A stretch of DNA of 64,000 nt from Gillisella vitis (GTDB taxonomy: Bacteria > Pseudomonadota > Alphaproteobacteria > Rhizobiales > Rhizobiaceae), in the NCBI GenBank assembly GCA_009744235.1, contig WPHV01000005.1, positions 248,001 through 312,000 on the forward strand, in the 5' to 3' direction. The notes beneath the pieces were generated by a model. The model saw only the letters and a list, made by a program, of their open reading frames with translations. It was not told the origin of the DNA and did no database searches. A program made the position numbers and the translations under genes. Position 1 is the stretch's first letter. The number at the start of each line of letters is the position of its first letter. Below are positions 53,547 to 62,565 of the stretch, piece by piece.

Positions 53547-54830
53547 ATGTGGCAAAGCCCGATTGCACCCGGCCTTTCCTGGTATCAGGCCACCGTGGGC
53601 GAACGCCCTGAATACGAACCGCTGGATGGTTCGACCACCACCGATGTCGCCATTGTCGGCGGCGGCTATACCGGCTTGCAGGCGGCTTATACGCTGGCAC
53701 GCGCCGGGGTCAGCGTGGTGCTGATCGAAGGCGGTCGGTTCGGTGATGGTGGCTCGGGGCGCAATGGCGGCCAGTTCGGCACCGGCCAGCGCGCCTGGCC
53801 GGAGGAGCTTGAAGCCGAATTTGGTTTTGAGCGCGCCAAGGCGCTGTTCGATATGGCCGAACACGCCAAGCGCTATATTCTGGATTTTGCCCGCGAGCAC
53901 CAGATCGACATGGAGTTCATGCCCGGCCAGCTGAATGTCGAGCACAAGCGCGGCAAGGACAAGGAGTATCGCAAGAGCGTCGAGATTGCCGCCACACGGT
54001 TCAATTATCCGCATATGCATTTCATGGACCGCGAGGAAACGGCGGCGCGGCTTGGCTCTTCCGCCTATTACTGCGGCATCCGCGACATCGGCACCGGCCA
54101 TATCCATCCGCTGAAACTGCTGGTGGGATTGGCGAAGGTGGCGAAGAATGCCGGTGCCCGCCTGCATGAAATGACCAAGGCCACATCGATTGCCCAAAGC
54201 GGCGGCAGAACCATGATCGAAACGCCGAAAGGCACGATTACCGCCCGCCATGTGCTGATCGCCACCAATGCCTATATCGGCAATCTGGAGCCGGTGACGG
54301 CGGCCCATGTCATGCCGATCCGCTCCTTCATTGGTGCCACCGTGCCGCTCAAGGATTTTCCGGACATCCTGCCCGGCTCGGAAGCGGTCGCCGACAGCCG
54401 GTTCGTGGTGCGCTATTTCCGCAAGACCCGCGACGGGCAATTGCTGTTTGGCGGACGCGAGGCCTATACCGCCGACAGCCCGCGCGACATTTCCGACCAT
54501 ATCCGCCGCCAGATCACCGAGATCTATCCGGCCCTTGATGGCATCGAAATGACCCATGCCTGGGGCGGCTCGGTCGGCATCACCATGAACCGCCAACCCT
54601 TTGCCCGCGAGGTCATGCCGGGGGTGATTTCCGTCGCGGGTTATTCCGGCCATGGCGTGATGTTGTCAAACTATTGCGGTACGCTGTTTGCCAAATCGGT
54701 TCTGGGAGAAACCAGCGAGTTGGACCTGTTGAAGGAGTTAAAGGTTCCGGCTTTCCCAGGCGGGTCCCGGCTACGCTCGCCGCTTCTGTTCCTGGCGCTC
54801 AGCTGGTATGCCCTGCGCGACCGTTTTTGA
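53547..54830 (+). CDS. FAD oxidoreductase, gamma-glutamylputrescine oxidase (PuuB)-like
   Basis: The ATG at 53547, behind AAAAAGGAG, gives 427 residues. The N-terminal APGLSWYQATV and the FAD motif VAIVGGGYTGLQAAYTLARAG, followed by FGDGGSGRNGGQFGTGQR, are characteristic of PuuB/OrdL-type DAO-family enzymes. The C-terminal WGGSVGITMNRQPF and GYSGHGVMLSNYCGTLFA are further flavin contacts. It should oxidise gamma-glutamylputrescine, consuming oxygen and releasing ammonia and an aldehyde. It follows the glutamine synthetase-like gene by 70 bp, consistent with one pathway. The gene may also use related substrates. Confidence 0.86.
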   Translation: MWQSPIAPGLSWYQATVGERPEYEPLDGSTTTDVAIVGGGYTGLQAAYTLARAGVSVVLIEGGRFGDGGSGRNGGQFGTGQRAWPEELEAEFGFERAKALFDMAEHAKRYILDFAREHQIDMEFMPGQLNVEHKRGKDKEYRKSVEIAATRFNYPHMHFMDREETAARLGSSAYYCGIRDIGTGHIHPLKLLVGLAKVAKNAGARLHEMTKATSIAQSGGRTMIETPKGTITARHVLIATNAYIGNLEPVTAAHVMPIRSFIGATVPLKDFPDILPGSEAVADSRFVVRYFRKTRDGQLLFGGREAYTADSPRDISDHIRRQITEIYPALDGIEMTHAWGGSVGITMNRQPFAREVMPGVISVAGYSGHGVMLSNYCGTLFAKSVLGETSELDLLKELKVPAFPGGSRLRSPLLFLALSWYALRDRF

Positions 54831-54850
54831 AGGAACGCTATTCACGCTTT

Positions 54851-54895
54851 CGTTTTAGAAGGTGAAGCGTTTTAGAAAGGTGGGGCGTTTTAGAA
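54851..54895 (+). repeat. Three direct repeats of CGTTTTAGAA upstream of zwf
   Basis: Identical copies lie at 54851-54860, 54868-54877 and 54886-54895, with start-to-start spacings of 17 and 18 bp. The gap to the zwf start is about 98 bp. They may be binding sites or a recent short duplication. The 20 bp after them are AT-rich. Confidence 0.6.
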
Positions 54896-54992
54896 ACGCT
54901 AGGACTGGCTTTTTTAAATCGATTGAATTATAACCCGATCCAACAGCCTTGCCCATCAGCCTAGCCGATGGCCATGAATGAGAGATGCCCGT

Positions 54993-56462
54993 ATGAGCAG
55001 CCAGATTATTCCTGTCGAACCCTTTGACTATGTCGTCTTTGGCGGCACCGGGGATCTTGCCGAGCGCAAGCTTCTGCCGGCCCTTTATCACCGCCAGTTG
55101 GCCGGCCAGCTCACAGAGCCGACCCGGATCATCGGGGCGTCCCGCTCGCCGATGACGGACGCGGAATACCGCGAATTCGCTCATAAGGCCCTGAAGGAAT
55201 TTCTGAAGCCCGATGAATTGGAAGAGAGCCAGGTCAAGCGCTTTCTCGACAGGCTGCATTACGTCTCGGTCGATGCCAAGGCTGACAAGGGCTGGGATAC
55301 GCTGAAAAAGCTGCTGGACACCGGCAAGGACATCGTACGCGCCTTCTATCTCGCCGTGTCCCCGTCGATTTTCGGCGATATTGCCGACAAGATCCGCGAT
55401 CACAAGCTGATCACCAAATCCACCCGCATCGTGGTGGAAAAGCCGATCGGCCGCGATCTCGCCTCGGCGCAGGCGCTGAACGACACAATCGGCAAGGTGT
55501 TTAAGGAAGAGCAGATCTTCCGCATCGACCATTATCTCGGCAAGGAAACCGTGCAGAACCTGATGGCGCTGCGCTTTGCCAATGCGCTCTATGAGCCGCT
55601 GTGGAATTCCGCCCATATCGACCATGTGCAGATCACCGTGGCCGAATCCGTCGGGCTGGAAGGCCGCGTCACCTATTACGACAAGGCAGGCGCGTTGCGC
55701 GACATGGTGCAGAACCATATCCTGCAATTGCTCTGCCTCGTCGCCATGGAAGCCCCGTCCTCGATGAACTCAGAGGCGCTGCGCGACGAAAAGCTGAAAG
55801 TGCTGCGGGCGCTGAAGCCAATTGATGCCTCCAATGTCGAAAAAATGACCGTTCGCGGCCAGTACAAAGCCGGGGCTTCGGCAGGCGGTGCGGTCAAGGG
55901 TTACACGGAAGAGCTGGGCGACACATCCGACACGGAAACCTTCGTCGCCATCAAGGCCGAGATCAACAATTGGCGCTGGGCGGGCGTGCCGTTCTACCTG
56001 CGCACCGGCAAGCGTCTGGCGGGCCGCGTTTCGGAAATCGTCATCCAGTTCAAGCCGATCCCGCATTCGATCTTCGGCGATGTCGGCCGTATCGAGGCCA
56101 ACCAGCTGGTCATTCGCCTGCAACCGGATGAGGGCGTCAAGCAATGGCTGATGATCAAGGACCCAGGTCCGGGCGGCATGCGCCTGCGTCATGTGCCGCT
56201 GGATATGAGCTTTGCCGAATCCTTCGGCGTGCGCAATCCGGACGCCTATGAACGGCTGCTGATGGACGTGATCCGCTCCAACCAGACGCTGTTCATGCGC
56301 CGCGACGAAGTGGAAGCGGCCTGGAACTGGGTCGATCCGATCCTGAAGAGCTGGGAAGAAATTGGCCAGCGGGCGCAGGGCTATACGTCCGGCACCTGGG
56401 GTCCGAGCCAGGCCATCGCGCTGATCGAGCGTGACGGTCGCACCTGGCACGAGAATGACTGA
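54993..56462 (+). CDS. zwf: Glucose-6-phosphate 1-dehydrogenase
   Basis: From the ATG at 54993 the enzyme has 489 residues (an ATG at 54978 is also in frame). The N-terminal dinucleotide motif VVFGGTGDLAERKLLPALY, the substrate motif RIDHYLGKETVQNLMALRF at about 175-195 and EKPIGRDL are conserved. It oxidises glucose 6-phosphate to 6-phosphogluconolactone, making NADPH. It is first in a zwf-pgl-edd operon, with 13 bp before pgl. Three direct repeats lie in its promoter region. The C-terminal part, PAGSW-like (GYTSGTWGPSQAIALIERDGR), is typical. Confidence 0.97.
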   Translation: MSSQIIPVEPFDYVVFGGTGDLAERKLLPALYHRQLAGQLTEPTRIIGASRSPMTDAEYREFAHKALKEFLKPDELEESQVKRFLDRLHYVSVDAKADKGWDTLKKLLDTGKDIVRAFYLAVSPSIFGDIADKIRDHKLITKSTRIVVEKPIGRDLASAQALNDTIGKVFKEEQIFRIDHYLGKETVQNLMALRFANALYEPLWNSAHIDHVQITVAESVGLEGRVTYYDKAGALRDMVQNHILQLLCLVAMEAPSSMNSEALRDEKLKVLRALKPIDASNVEKMTVRGQYKAGASAGGAVKGYTEELGDTSDTETFVAIKAEINNWRWAGVPFYLRTGKRLAGRVSEIVIQFKPIPHSIFGDVGRIEANQLVIRLQPDEGVKQWLMIKDPGPGGMRLRHVPLDMSFAESFGVRNPDAYERLLMDVIRSNQTLFMRRDEVEAAWNWVDPILKSWEEIGQRAQGYTSGTWGPSQAIALIERDGRTWHEND

Positions 56463-56475
56463 GGGCATTGGCATC

Positions 56476-57174
56476 ATGGCGCATACATTGCATAGCTTTG
56501 ACACTGGCGCGGCGCTGGCAACAGCGCTGGCCGACCGTGTGGCCGCAGCGCTGACGGAGGCAATTACCGCCTCCGGTGCAGCGTCGCTGGCCGTCTCCGG
56601 CGGGTCCACCCCCAAGGCCTTCTTCGAGGCGCTGTCGCAAAAGGCGCTGGACTGGGATAAGGTCTCGGTGACGCTGGTCGACGAGCGTTTCGTGCCTGAG
56701 GACAATCCCCGCTCCAACCATTTGCTGGTCGCCACGCATCTGTTGAAAAACCAGGCCGCCGAGGCCGAATTCGTGCCGCTCTATTCGCCGGAAGAGACCA
56801 TCGAGGCTGCTGCTGCGGTGGCGAGCGACGCGGTGTCCGACCTCGGCACGCCACTCGACGTGGTTATCCTCGGCATGGGAACCGATGGCCACACCGCCTC
56901 GTTCTTTCCCGGTGGCGACAATCTGGAAGACGCGCTTGATCTGACGCTTCCGCCCAGAGTGATCACCATGGAAGCGCCGGGTGCTGGCGAGCCACGGCTG
57001 ACCCTGTCTTTTTCCAGTCTCGCCGATGCCGGTCTGCTGATCGTCCATATCGAAGGCGCGGAAAAACAGGCGGTGCTGGACAAGGCGCTGGCAGGCACGG
57101 ACGAGACCGAAATGCCTGTTCGCGCCGTATTGGCCCGGGCCGAGACGCCTGTCGATATTTACTGGGCGCCCTGA
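56476..57174 (+). CDS. pgl: 6-phosphogluconolactonase
   Basis: The ATG at 56476 gives 232 residues. The devB-type lactonase signatures are all present: ASLAVSGGSTPKAFFEAL, VTLVDERFVPEDNPRSNHLL (E-R-F and H motif) and GMGTDGHTASFFPGG. It opens 6-phosphogluconolactone to 6-phosphogluconate. It lies 13 bp after zwf and 143 bp before edd, in the same direction. The gap before edd holds a large hairpin at 57251-57286. The catalytic histidine lies in the DGHTAS segment. Confidence 0.95.
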   Translation: MAHTLHSFDTGAALATALADRVAAALTEAITASGAASLAVSGGSTPKAFFEALSQKALDWDKVSVTLVDERFVPEDNPRSNHLLVATHLLKNQAAEAEFVPLYSPEETIEAAAAVASDAVSDLGTPLDVVILGMGTDGHTASFFPGGDNLEDALDLTLPPRVITMEAPGAGEPRLTLSFSSLADAGLLIVHIEGAEKQAVLDKALAGTDETEMPVRAVLARAETPVDIYWAP

Positions 57175-57250
57175 TCTCGATCAGAACGCCCTGATAGCCA
57201 GGCTGGTATCAAAAGCGATGCGGCCTTGACGAACGAGGCCCAATAGCGCG

Positions 57251-57286
57251 GGCGACCGCAGCGCTTTAACAAGCGCCAAGGTCGCC
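57251..57286 (+). repeat. Hairpin between pgl and edd
   Basis: Outer arms GGCGACC and GGTCGCC and inner arms GCGCTT and AAGCGC form a stable stem with a symmetric 3-base interior loop (GCA / CAA) and a TAAC tip. There is no U-tract. It may limit read-through or set the edd expression level. Confidence 0.6.
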
Positions 57287-57317
57287 GCCCCTGCCCTTTT
57301 CAGGAAGGATGCTTTCC

Positions 57318-59135
57318 ATGAGTGCCGATCACCGTATCGAAACCATCACCAAGCGCATTGTCGAGCGCTCCAAGCCGACCCGCGAAGCCTATCTGGATCG
57401 CGTTCGCCGGGCCGCTGGCAAGGGCGTGAACCGTGGCTCTTTAGCCTGTGGCAATCTCGCCCATGGCTTTGCGGTCTGTTCCCCCGGGGACAAGGCCGCA
57501 CTTGCTGGCGACACCGTCCCCAATCTCGGTATCATCACCGCCTATAACGATATGCTCTCGGCGCATCAGCCGTTTGAGACCTATCCGTCCCTGATCCGTC
57601 AGGCGGCCAGCGAAGTGGGCGGCGTCGCACAGGTGGCAGGCGGCGTACCCGCCATGTGCGATGGCGTCACACAGGGCCAGCCCGGCATGGAGCTTTCGCT
57701 GTTTTCCCGCGATGTGATCGCCATGGCGGCTGGCATCGGCCTGTCGCATAACATGTTCGACGCGGCGGTGTTTCTCGGCGTCTGCGACAAGATCGTCCCC
57801 GGCCTGATGATTGCTGCGTTGACATTCGGTCATCTCCCTTCCGTGTTTATTCCGGCCGGGCCGATGACCACGGGCCTGCCGAATGACGAAAAGACCCGGA
57901 TTCGCCAGCTCTATGCCGAGGGCAAGGTGGGCCGGGCCGAATTGCTGGAAGCCGAATCCAAATCCTATCACGGACCCGGCACCTGTACCTTCTACGGCAC
58001 CGCCAATTCCAACCAGATGCTGATGGAAATCATGGGCTTTCACATGCCCGGTGCCTCCTTCATCAATCCCGGCACGCCGCTGCGCGATGCGTTGACCCGT
58101 GAAGCCACCAAGCGGGCGCTGGCGATTACCGCGCTTGGCAATGACTATACGCCGTCAGGCGAGATGATCGACGAGCGCTCCATCGTCAATGGCGTGGTCG
58201 GCCTGCATGCCACGGGCGGCTCCACCAATCACACCATGCACCTGATCGCCATGGCCCGTGCGGCGGGCATTCTGCTCAGCTGGCAGGATATTTCCGACCT
58301 CTCCGACATCATTCCGCTTCTCGCCCGCGTCTATCCGAACGGATCTGCGGATGTGAACCATTTTCACGCCGCCGGTGGCATGGGCTTTCTGATCAAGCAA
58401 TTGCTGCGCGCCGGATTCGTCCATGATGATGTGCGCACCGTCTATGGCCAGGGGCTTGCCGCCTATACGATCGAGCCGCATCTGAACGCCGACGGCACCG
58501 TAGACCGCCAGCCCTCGCCCGAAGAGAGCGCCGATCCGAAAGTGTTGTCGCGGATCGAAGCACCGTTCCAGGCGAATGGCGGCTTGAAAATGCTGACCGG
58601 CAATATGGGCAAGGCGGTGATCAAGATTTCCGCCGTCAAGCCGGAGCGCCACATCGTCGAGGCACCTGCCATGGTGTTCCACAGCCAGCAGGACATGCAG
58701 GATGCCTTCAAGGCCGGCAAGATGAACCGCGACTTCATTGCCGTGGTGCGTTTCCAGGGGCCGAAAGCCAATGGCATGCCGGAACTGCACAAACTGACCC
58801 CGTCGCTTGGCGTGCTTCAGGACCGTGGCCTCAAGGTGGCGCTGGTGACGGACGGACGCATGTCCGGCGCGTCTGGCAAGGTGCCAGCCGCCATTCACGT
58901 CACGCCGGAAGCCGTCGATGGCGGGCCAATTGCCAAGATCCGCGATGGCGACATGATCCGTCTCGATGCCGTGGCCGGAACGCTGGAAGTGCTTGTCGAT
59001 GCCGCGGAATTTGCCGGTCGCAGCCCTGAAGTCATCGACTTGGCGGATAATGACTTCGGCATGGGACGTGAACTGTTTGCCCCGCTGCGCCGGATTGCAG
59101 GCCCCGCAGACCAGGGTGCCAGCGTGCTGTTCTAG
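57318..59135 (+). CDS. edd: Phosphogluconate dehydratase
   Basis: The ATG at 57318 has AGGAAGG about nine bases upstream and gives 605 residues. Cysteine-containing motifs [23 protein letters not shown] and [13 protein letters not shown], which bind the iron-sulfur cluster, are conserved, and the C-terminal [19 protein letters not shown] and [10 protein letters not shown] fit. It dehydrates 6-phosphogluconate to KDPG in the Entner-Doudoroff pathway. The eda aldolase gene is not in the window. It is the last gene of the zwf-pgl-edd cluster, followed by a palindromic repeat. Confidence 0.97.
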   Translation: MSADHRIETITKRIVERSKPTREAYLDRVRRAAGKGVNRGSLACGNLAHGFAVCSPGDKAALAGDTVPNLGIITAYNDMLSAHQPFETYPSLIRQAASEVGGVAQVAGGVPAMCDGVTQGQPGMELSLFSRDVIAMAAGIGLSHNMFDAAVFLGVCDKIVPGLMIAALTFGHLPSVFIPAGPMTTGLPNDEKTRIRQLYAEGKVGRAELLEAESKSYHGPGTCTFYGTANSNQMLMEIMGFHMPGASFINPGTPLRDALTREATKRALAITALGNDYTPSGEMIDERSIVNGVVGLHATGGSTNHTMHLIAMARAAGILLSWQDISDLSDIIPLLARVYPNGSADVNHFHAAGGMGFLIKQLLRAGFVHDDVRTVYGQGLAAYTIEPHLNADGTVDRQPSPEESADPKVLSRIEAPFQANGGLKMLTGNMGKAVIKISAVKPERHIVEAPAMVFHSQQDMQDAFKAGKMNRDFIAVVRFQGPKANGMPELHKLTPSLGVLQDRGLKVALVTDGRMSGASGKVPAAIHVTPEAVDGGPIAKIRDGDMIRLDAVAGTLEVLVDAAEFAGRSPEVIDLADNDFGMGRELFAPLRRIAGPADQGASVLF

Positions 59136-59147
59136 AGTTTGCCTTAG

Positions 59148-59288
59148 GAAAAGTGGAAACCAGTTTTTCCGAAAACAAGAGACGTTACAGCGCCGTGCGT
59201 TTTATAAAACGCACGGCGCTGTAACGCTTTAAATCTGCTGCATAATTTTCTCCTTAATCGATTCCAATTTAAGGAATTATGCAGCAGC
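59148..59288. repeat. Composite palindromic intergenic element, copy 1
   Basis: Three palindromic parts follow each other: an inverted pair GGAAAA/TTTTTCC (59148-59171), a perfect 44-bp palindrome at 59183-59226 with 22-bp arms, and an imperfect hairpin at 59237-59285 with arms GCTGCATAATT and AATTATGCAGC plus CCTTAA and TTAAGG. A second copy, with a decayed first palindrome, is at 62445-62549. This is a mobile-looking family common to rhizobial intergenic regions. Confidence 0.8.
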
Positions 59289-60090
59289 CATCATCGCGAA
59301 TAGCATTCAGAAGCGATGACCCTGTGGGCGAAAATCATGGGAGCATGACCGGCGAACTCGACCGGCATCACAGTCAAGCCTTGTTGTACGTCAAGTTTAT
59401 GATGCCGACCAGAGTTGTCTAAGGACGCACTCATAGCATCATGTTCTCTAGGTCAAATGAATTCACAACCCTAGGTGATTTTCACGGGCAGCCGATTCAA
59501 CCAATGATGATATATGCAATGCTGCTCTTGGCAAAGAGCCATGGCTATTGCGATGCAACTGCGCCCACAACAATGCGAGGGCGTTACTGCTACCTATATT
59601 ATACGAAAGCTCAAAGATGCGCTGCATCCTCTCGTTGAAAACACTAAATATCTCATATTCAAAATATACTAGATTTATTCGCATATGCAACACGCGGCCC
59701 GACTTCTAAAATTGTTTTTAATACGTAAATCATTTTTATCTCAACTTTAGTTTTCAATCGATAATTGAATATAAAAATAGCTATTCTTTTCTAAGCTTCA
59801 CATTTTATTTTTGTGTTTTCATTATTCATAAATTTTTAGTTTTTTTATTAGATAATTATAAGTAAATACAAATACTCTCCAGTCACACTACCAGATTCGA
59901 TTTCATCCCATATTCCAGACCGGGACGAAAATGACAGTATTTCTATTTATCGAGCGGTTTTACTTGCCGATAAATCTCGACGGCTGACTGCTTCACAATT
60001 ATTTAATTTCTTTTTCTCTACATTAGTTTTTATTAATTTACAGTGCAAAATGACGGAAAATGCTCTTGAAACAAACGAGGACACTGAGCC
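59289..60090. other. AT-rich gap before the second chemoreceptor gene
   Basis: No credible gene lies in these 802 bp. A 65-codon frame at 59441-59638 has no ribosome site and no protein-like composition. The part from 59640 to 60060 is strongly AT-rich, as would fit a chemoreceptor promoter or a region of foreign origin. I found no repeats or tRNA in it. Confidence 0.5.
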
Positions 60091-62313
60091 ATGCTTGACA
60101 ATATGAAACTCAACCACAAGATCTATGGTGGTTTTGGCATCATCATTGCCATACTCATTACAATTGCAGGGATGTCGGTGTACTCGAACACCGGCAATCA
60201 ATCCGATTTCTCGGATTATCGCAGTATTGCCCGGCTGACCAATGAAGCGGGCCGCGTGCAGGCAAACATGCTGGAGGCCCGGCTGGCCTTCACGAAATAT
60301 CAAACCACCCAGTCTGCCGAGAATCTTACCGCTTTTGATAGGCGCCTGGCCACCGTCAAGGAGAGCGCCGTCACGCTCGCAGGCATGGCGCGCACAGATG
60401 TGGAAAAGACTGCGACTTCAGGGTTTACGACCGCAGTTTCAGATTATGAAAATGGCTTCAAAGCCGTGGTCGCCGCACAAACGGAACGCGACAAACTTGT
60501 AGATGAAAGCCTCGATGTCATCGGGCCGAAGCTCCAGAAATCCATGAATGACATTCTTGCTGATTTTGACAGGACTGGCAACACCGAGGCGGCCTATGAA
60601 GCCAGCGTGTTCCAAACCTCGACATTTGTCATGCGCTTGGCCACTGCAAAATACCTGTTGAACAACGAAACCAAGGATTTTGAAAATGCGCTGGCGGCAG
60701 GCCAGGATGCATTGGCCAACAGCAGCGCCGTTACCGCCGCCATTACCAGCCCGGACCGCCTCCAGCAGTTCAAGGCCAGTTTGGATGATCTCAACACCTA
60801 TATCGGTGACTTGAAAAAGACCCAGGCGGTCATCACCAAGCGCAATGCCGTCATCACCGATGTCATGAACGTCGTTGGTCCAAAACTGGGCAAGGAAACC
60901 GAGGATTTGAAACTGATCCTGAAGAAGGAGCAGGACACGCTCGGCCCTCGCATCGATGAGACAATGCGCGATTCGATCACCACCGCCATTATTGTCGCCG
61001 CACTCGCCCTGATCCTCGCCTCCGTGCTGGCTTTCATAATCGCCCGCAGCATCAGCCGCCCGATTTTTGCGATCACCTCGGCCATGGGCAAGCTGGCCGA
61101 CAACCAACTGGAAACCGATATTCCGGGCCTCGCATACGATAACGAGGTTGGGCTGATGGCCAAGGCCGTCAATGTCTTCAAGCAGAATGCCATCAAAATT
61201 CGCCAGCTGGCCGCCCAGGAAGCTGCCTTGCAGCAGAAAAATGCCGATCTGCAATCCGATATTGCCACAGTCGTCTCAGCAGCGGTCGCCGGTAATTTCA
61301 CCAGCCGCATTACCAAGCACTACGACAATCCGGATCTGGACGCCTTTGCCCATAACGTCAACACGCTGGTCGACTCCGTGGATAAGGGCATAGCAGAGAC
61401 CAGGCGCGTCGTGTCCGCCCTTTCCAATGGCGACCTGACGGAAGCCATGAACGGCAAATATCAAGGTGTGTTTGCCGAACTGCAAACCAATGTCAATGAC
61501 ACCATGACCAAGCTGCGGCTGCTGATGGAACAGGTGCGCCAATCCGCAGATGTCATCAACGGCGGCGCCGACGAAATCCGCCAGGCCTCCAACGATCTGT
61601 CTCGGCGGACAGAGACCCAGGCGGCCTCGCTGGAAGAGACTTCGTCGGCCCTGGAAGAAATCACCGTAGCGGTCAAAACCTCGACCGAGCGGGCGCAGGA
61701 ATCCAGCAAAATGGTCTCTGAAGCCCGTCATTTTGCCGAGCAATCCGCAAATGTCGTCCAGGACGCGACAGCCGCCATGAGCCGTATCGAGCAAGCCTCC
61801 AACGAAATCACCCAGATCATCAATGTGATTGACGAGATTGCTTTCCAAACCAACCTTCTGGCCCTGAACGCCGGGGTTGAGGCTGCCCGCGCTGGCGAGG
61901 CCGGCAAGGGCTTTGCGGTTGTCGCGCAGGAAGTCCGCGAACTGGCGCAGCGGTCGGCCACCGCTGCCAAGGACATCAAGGCGCTGATTACCAAATCGTC
62001 GAATGAAGTGGAAACAGGCGTGAGGCTGGTCACCGGCACCGGGGAAGCGCTGAAGGAAATCCAGCAAAAGGTCATCGGCATTTCCACCCAGGTCACCTCG
62101 ATTGCCACGGCTGCCAACGAGCAATCGACCGGTCTCAGCGAGGTCAATACCGCCGTCAACCAGATGGACCAGATGACCCAGCAAAACGCCGCCATGGTCG
62201 AGGAAGCTGCTGCCAGCACATCGAAACTGGCCGAGGAAACCGTCAACCTGCTCAACCTGATCTCGCAGTTCAGGGTCCACAAGGCCGACCAGGGCATGCG
62301 GCGCGCCGCCTGA
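60091..62313 (+). CDS. Methyl-accepting chemotaxis protein with HBM-like sensor
   Basis: The 740-residue receptor begins [21 protein letters not shown], with TM1 at about 13-32. A helical periplasmic domain of about 260 residues (33-295) with several long helices resembles the helical bimodular (HBM) sensors, which bind organic acids or amines. TM2 (about 297-320) is followed by HAMP domains and the signalling region with [17 protein letters not shown] and [18 protein letters not shown]. The segment between about 390 and 500 includes a second HAMP-like unit. The C-terminus is [11 protein letters not shown]. The neighbouring carboxylate transporter makes an organic-acid ligand plausible, but this is inference. 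Confidence 0.9.
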   Translation: MLDNMKLNHKIYGGFGIIIAILITIAGMSVYSNTGNQSDFSDYRSIARLTNEAGRVQANMLEARLAFTKYQTTQSAENLTAFDRRLATVKESAVTLAGMARTDVEKTATSGFTTAVSDYENGFKAVVAAQTERDKLVDESLDVIGPKLQKSMNDILADFDRTGNTEAAYEASVFQTSTFVMRLATAKYLLNNETKDFENALAAGQDALANSSAVTAAITSPDRLQQFKASLDDLNTYIGDLKKTQAVITKRNAVITDVMNVVGPKLGKETEDLKLILKKEQDTLGPRIDETMRDSITTAIIVAALALILASVLAFIIARSISRPIFAITSAMGKLADNQLETDIPGLAYDNEVGLMAKAVNVFKQNAIKIRQLAAQEAALQQKNADLQSDIATVVSAAVAGNFTSRITKHYDNPDLDAFAHNVNTLVDSVDKGIAETRRVVSALSNGDLTEAMNGKYQGVFAELQTNVNDTMTKLRLLMEQVRQSADVINGGADEIRQASNDLSRRTETQAASLEETSSALEEITVAVKTSTERAQESSKMVSEARHFAEQSANVVQDATAAMSRIEQASNEITQIINVIDEIAFQTNLLALNAGVEAARAGEAGKGFAVVAQEVRELAQRSATAAKDIKALITKSSNEVETGVRLVTGTGEALKEIQQKVIGISTQVTSIATAANEQSTGLSEVNTAVNQMDQMTQQNAAMVEEAAASTSKLAEETVNLLNLISQFRVHKADQGMRRAA

Positions 62314-62338
62314 TCAGGAGATATGTTTCAGAGGATAT

Positions 62339-62363
62339 GCCGGGGGGACAAGCGCTCCCCGGC
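62339..62363 (+). terminator. Possible terminator hairpin after the chemoreceptor gene
   Basis: Arms GCCGGGG (62339-62345) and CCCCGGC (62357-62363) enclose an 11-base loop that contains AGCGCT. No U-tract follows directly, so the termination function is uncertain. Confidence 0.45.
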
Positions 62364-62444
62364 TATTCCAATGGAATAAACGCCCTTCACACCTCCGGTT
62401 TTTTTTAATTTACCTTTGTGCCAGCTCCTATAAAACGGACCCCA

Positions 62445-62549
62445 GACGTTACAGGGTCGCACGCCTTCCCAACGATACGATGCTGTAACACATTAAATTT
62501 TCTGCATAATTTCCTCCTTAAATCGATTTCGACTGAAGGAGTTATGCAG
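62445..62549. repeat. Composite palindromic intergenic element, copy 2
   Basis: It matches copy 1 at 59148-59288 in its landmarks: AGACGTTACAG, GCTGTAAC, TTAAAT, CTGCATAATTT, CTCCTTAA and AAGGAG-TTATGCAG. The first palindrome is decayed in its centre, while the second hairpin (62502-62549) is well kept. Its end abuts the ribosome site of the transporter gene at 62566. Confidence 0.75.
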
Positions 62550-62565
62550 TAGACAGGAGTTCATA

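Noticed and set aside
53436..54653. 405-codon minus-strand open frame opposite the PuuB-like gene
   Set aside because: It is a shadow frame with no start site or motif.
59183..59226. 44-bp perfect palindrome read as a terminator of edd
   Set aside because: It lacks a U-tract and is part of a repeated element, so it is listed as a repeat; it may still stop some transcripts.
59441..59638. 65-codon plus-strand frame in the AT-rich gap
   Set aside because: No ribosome site, poor composition, and no homology pattern.
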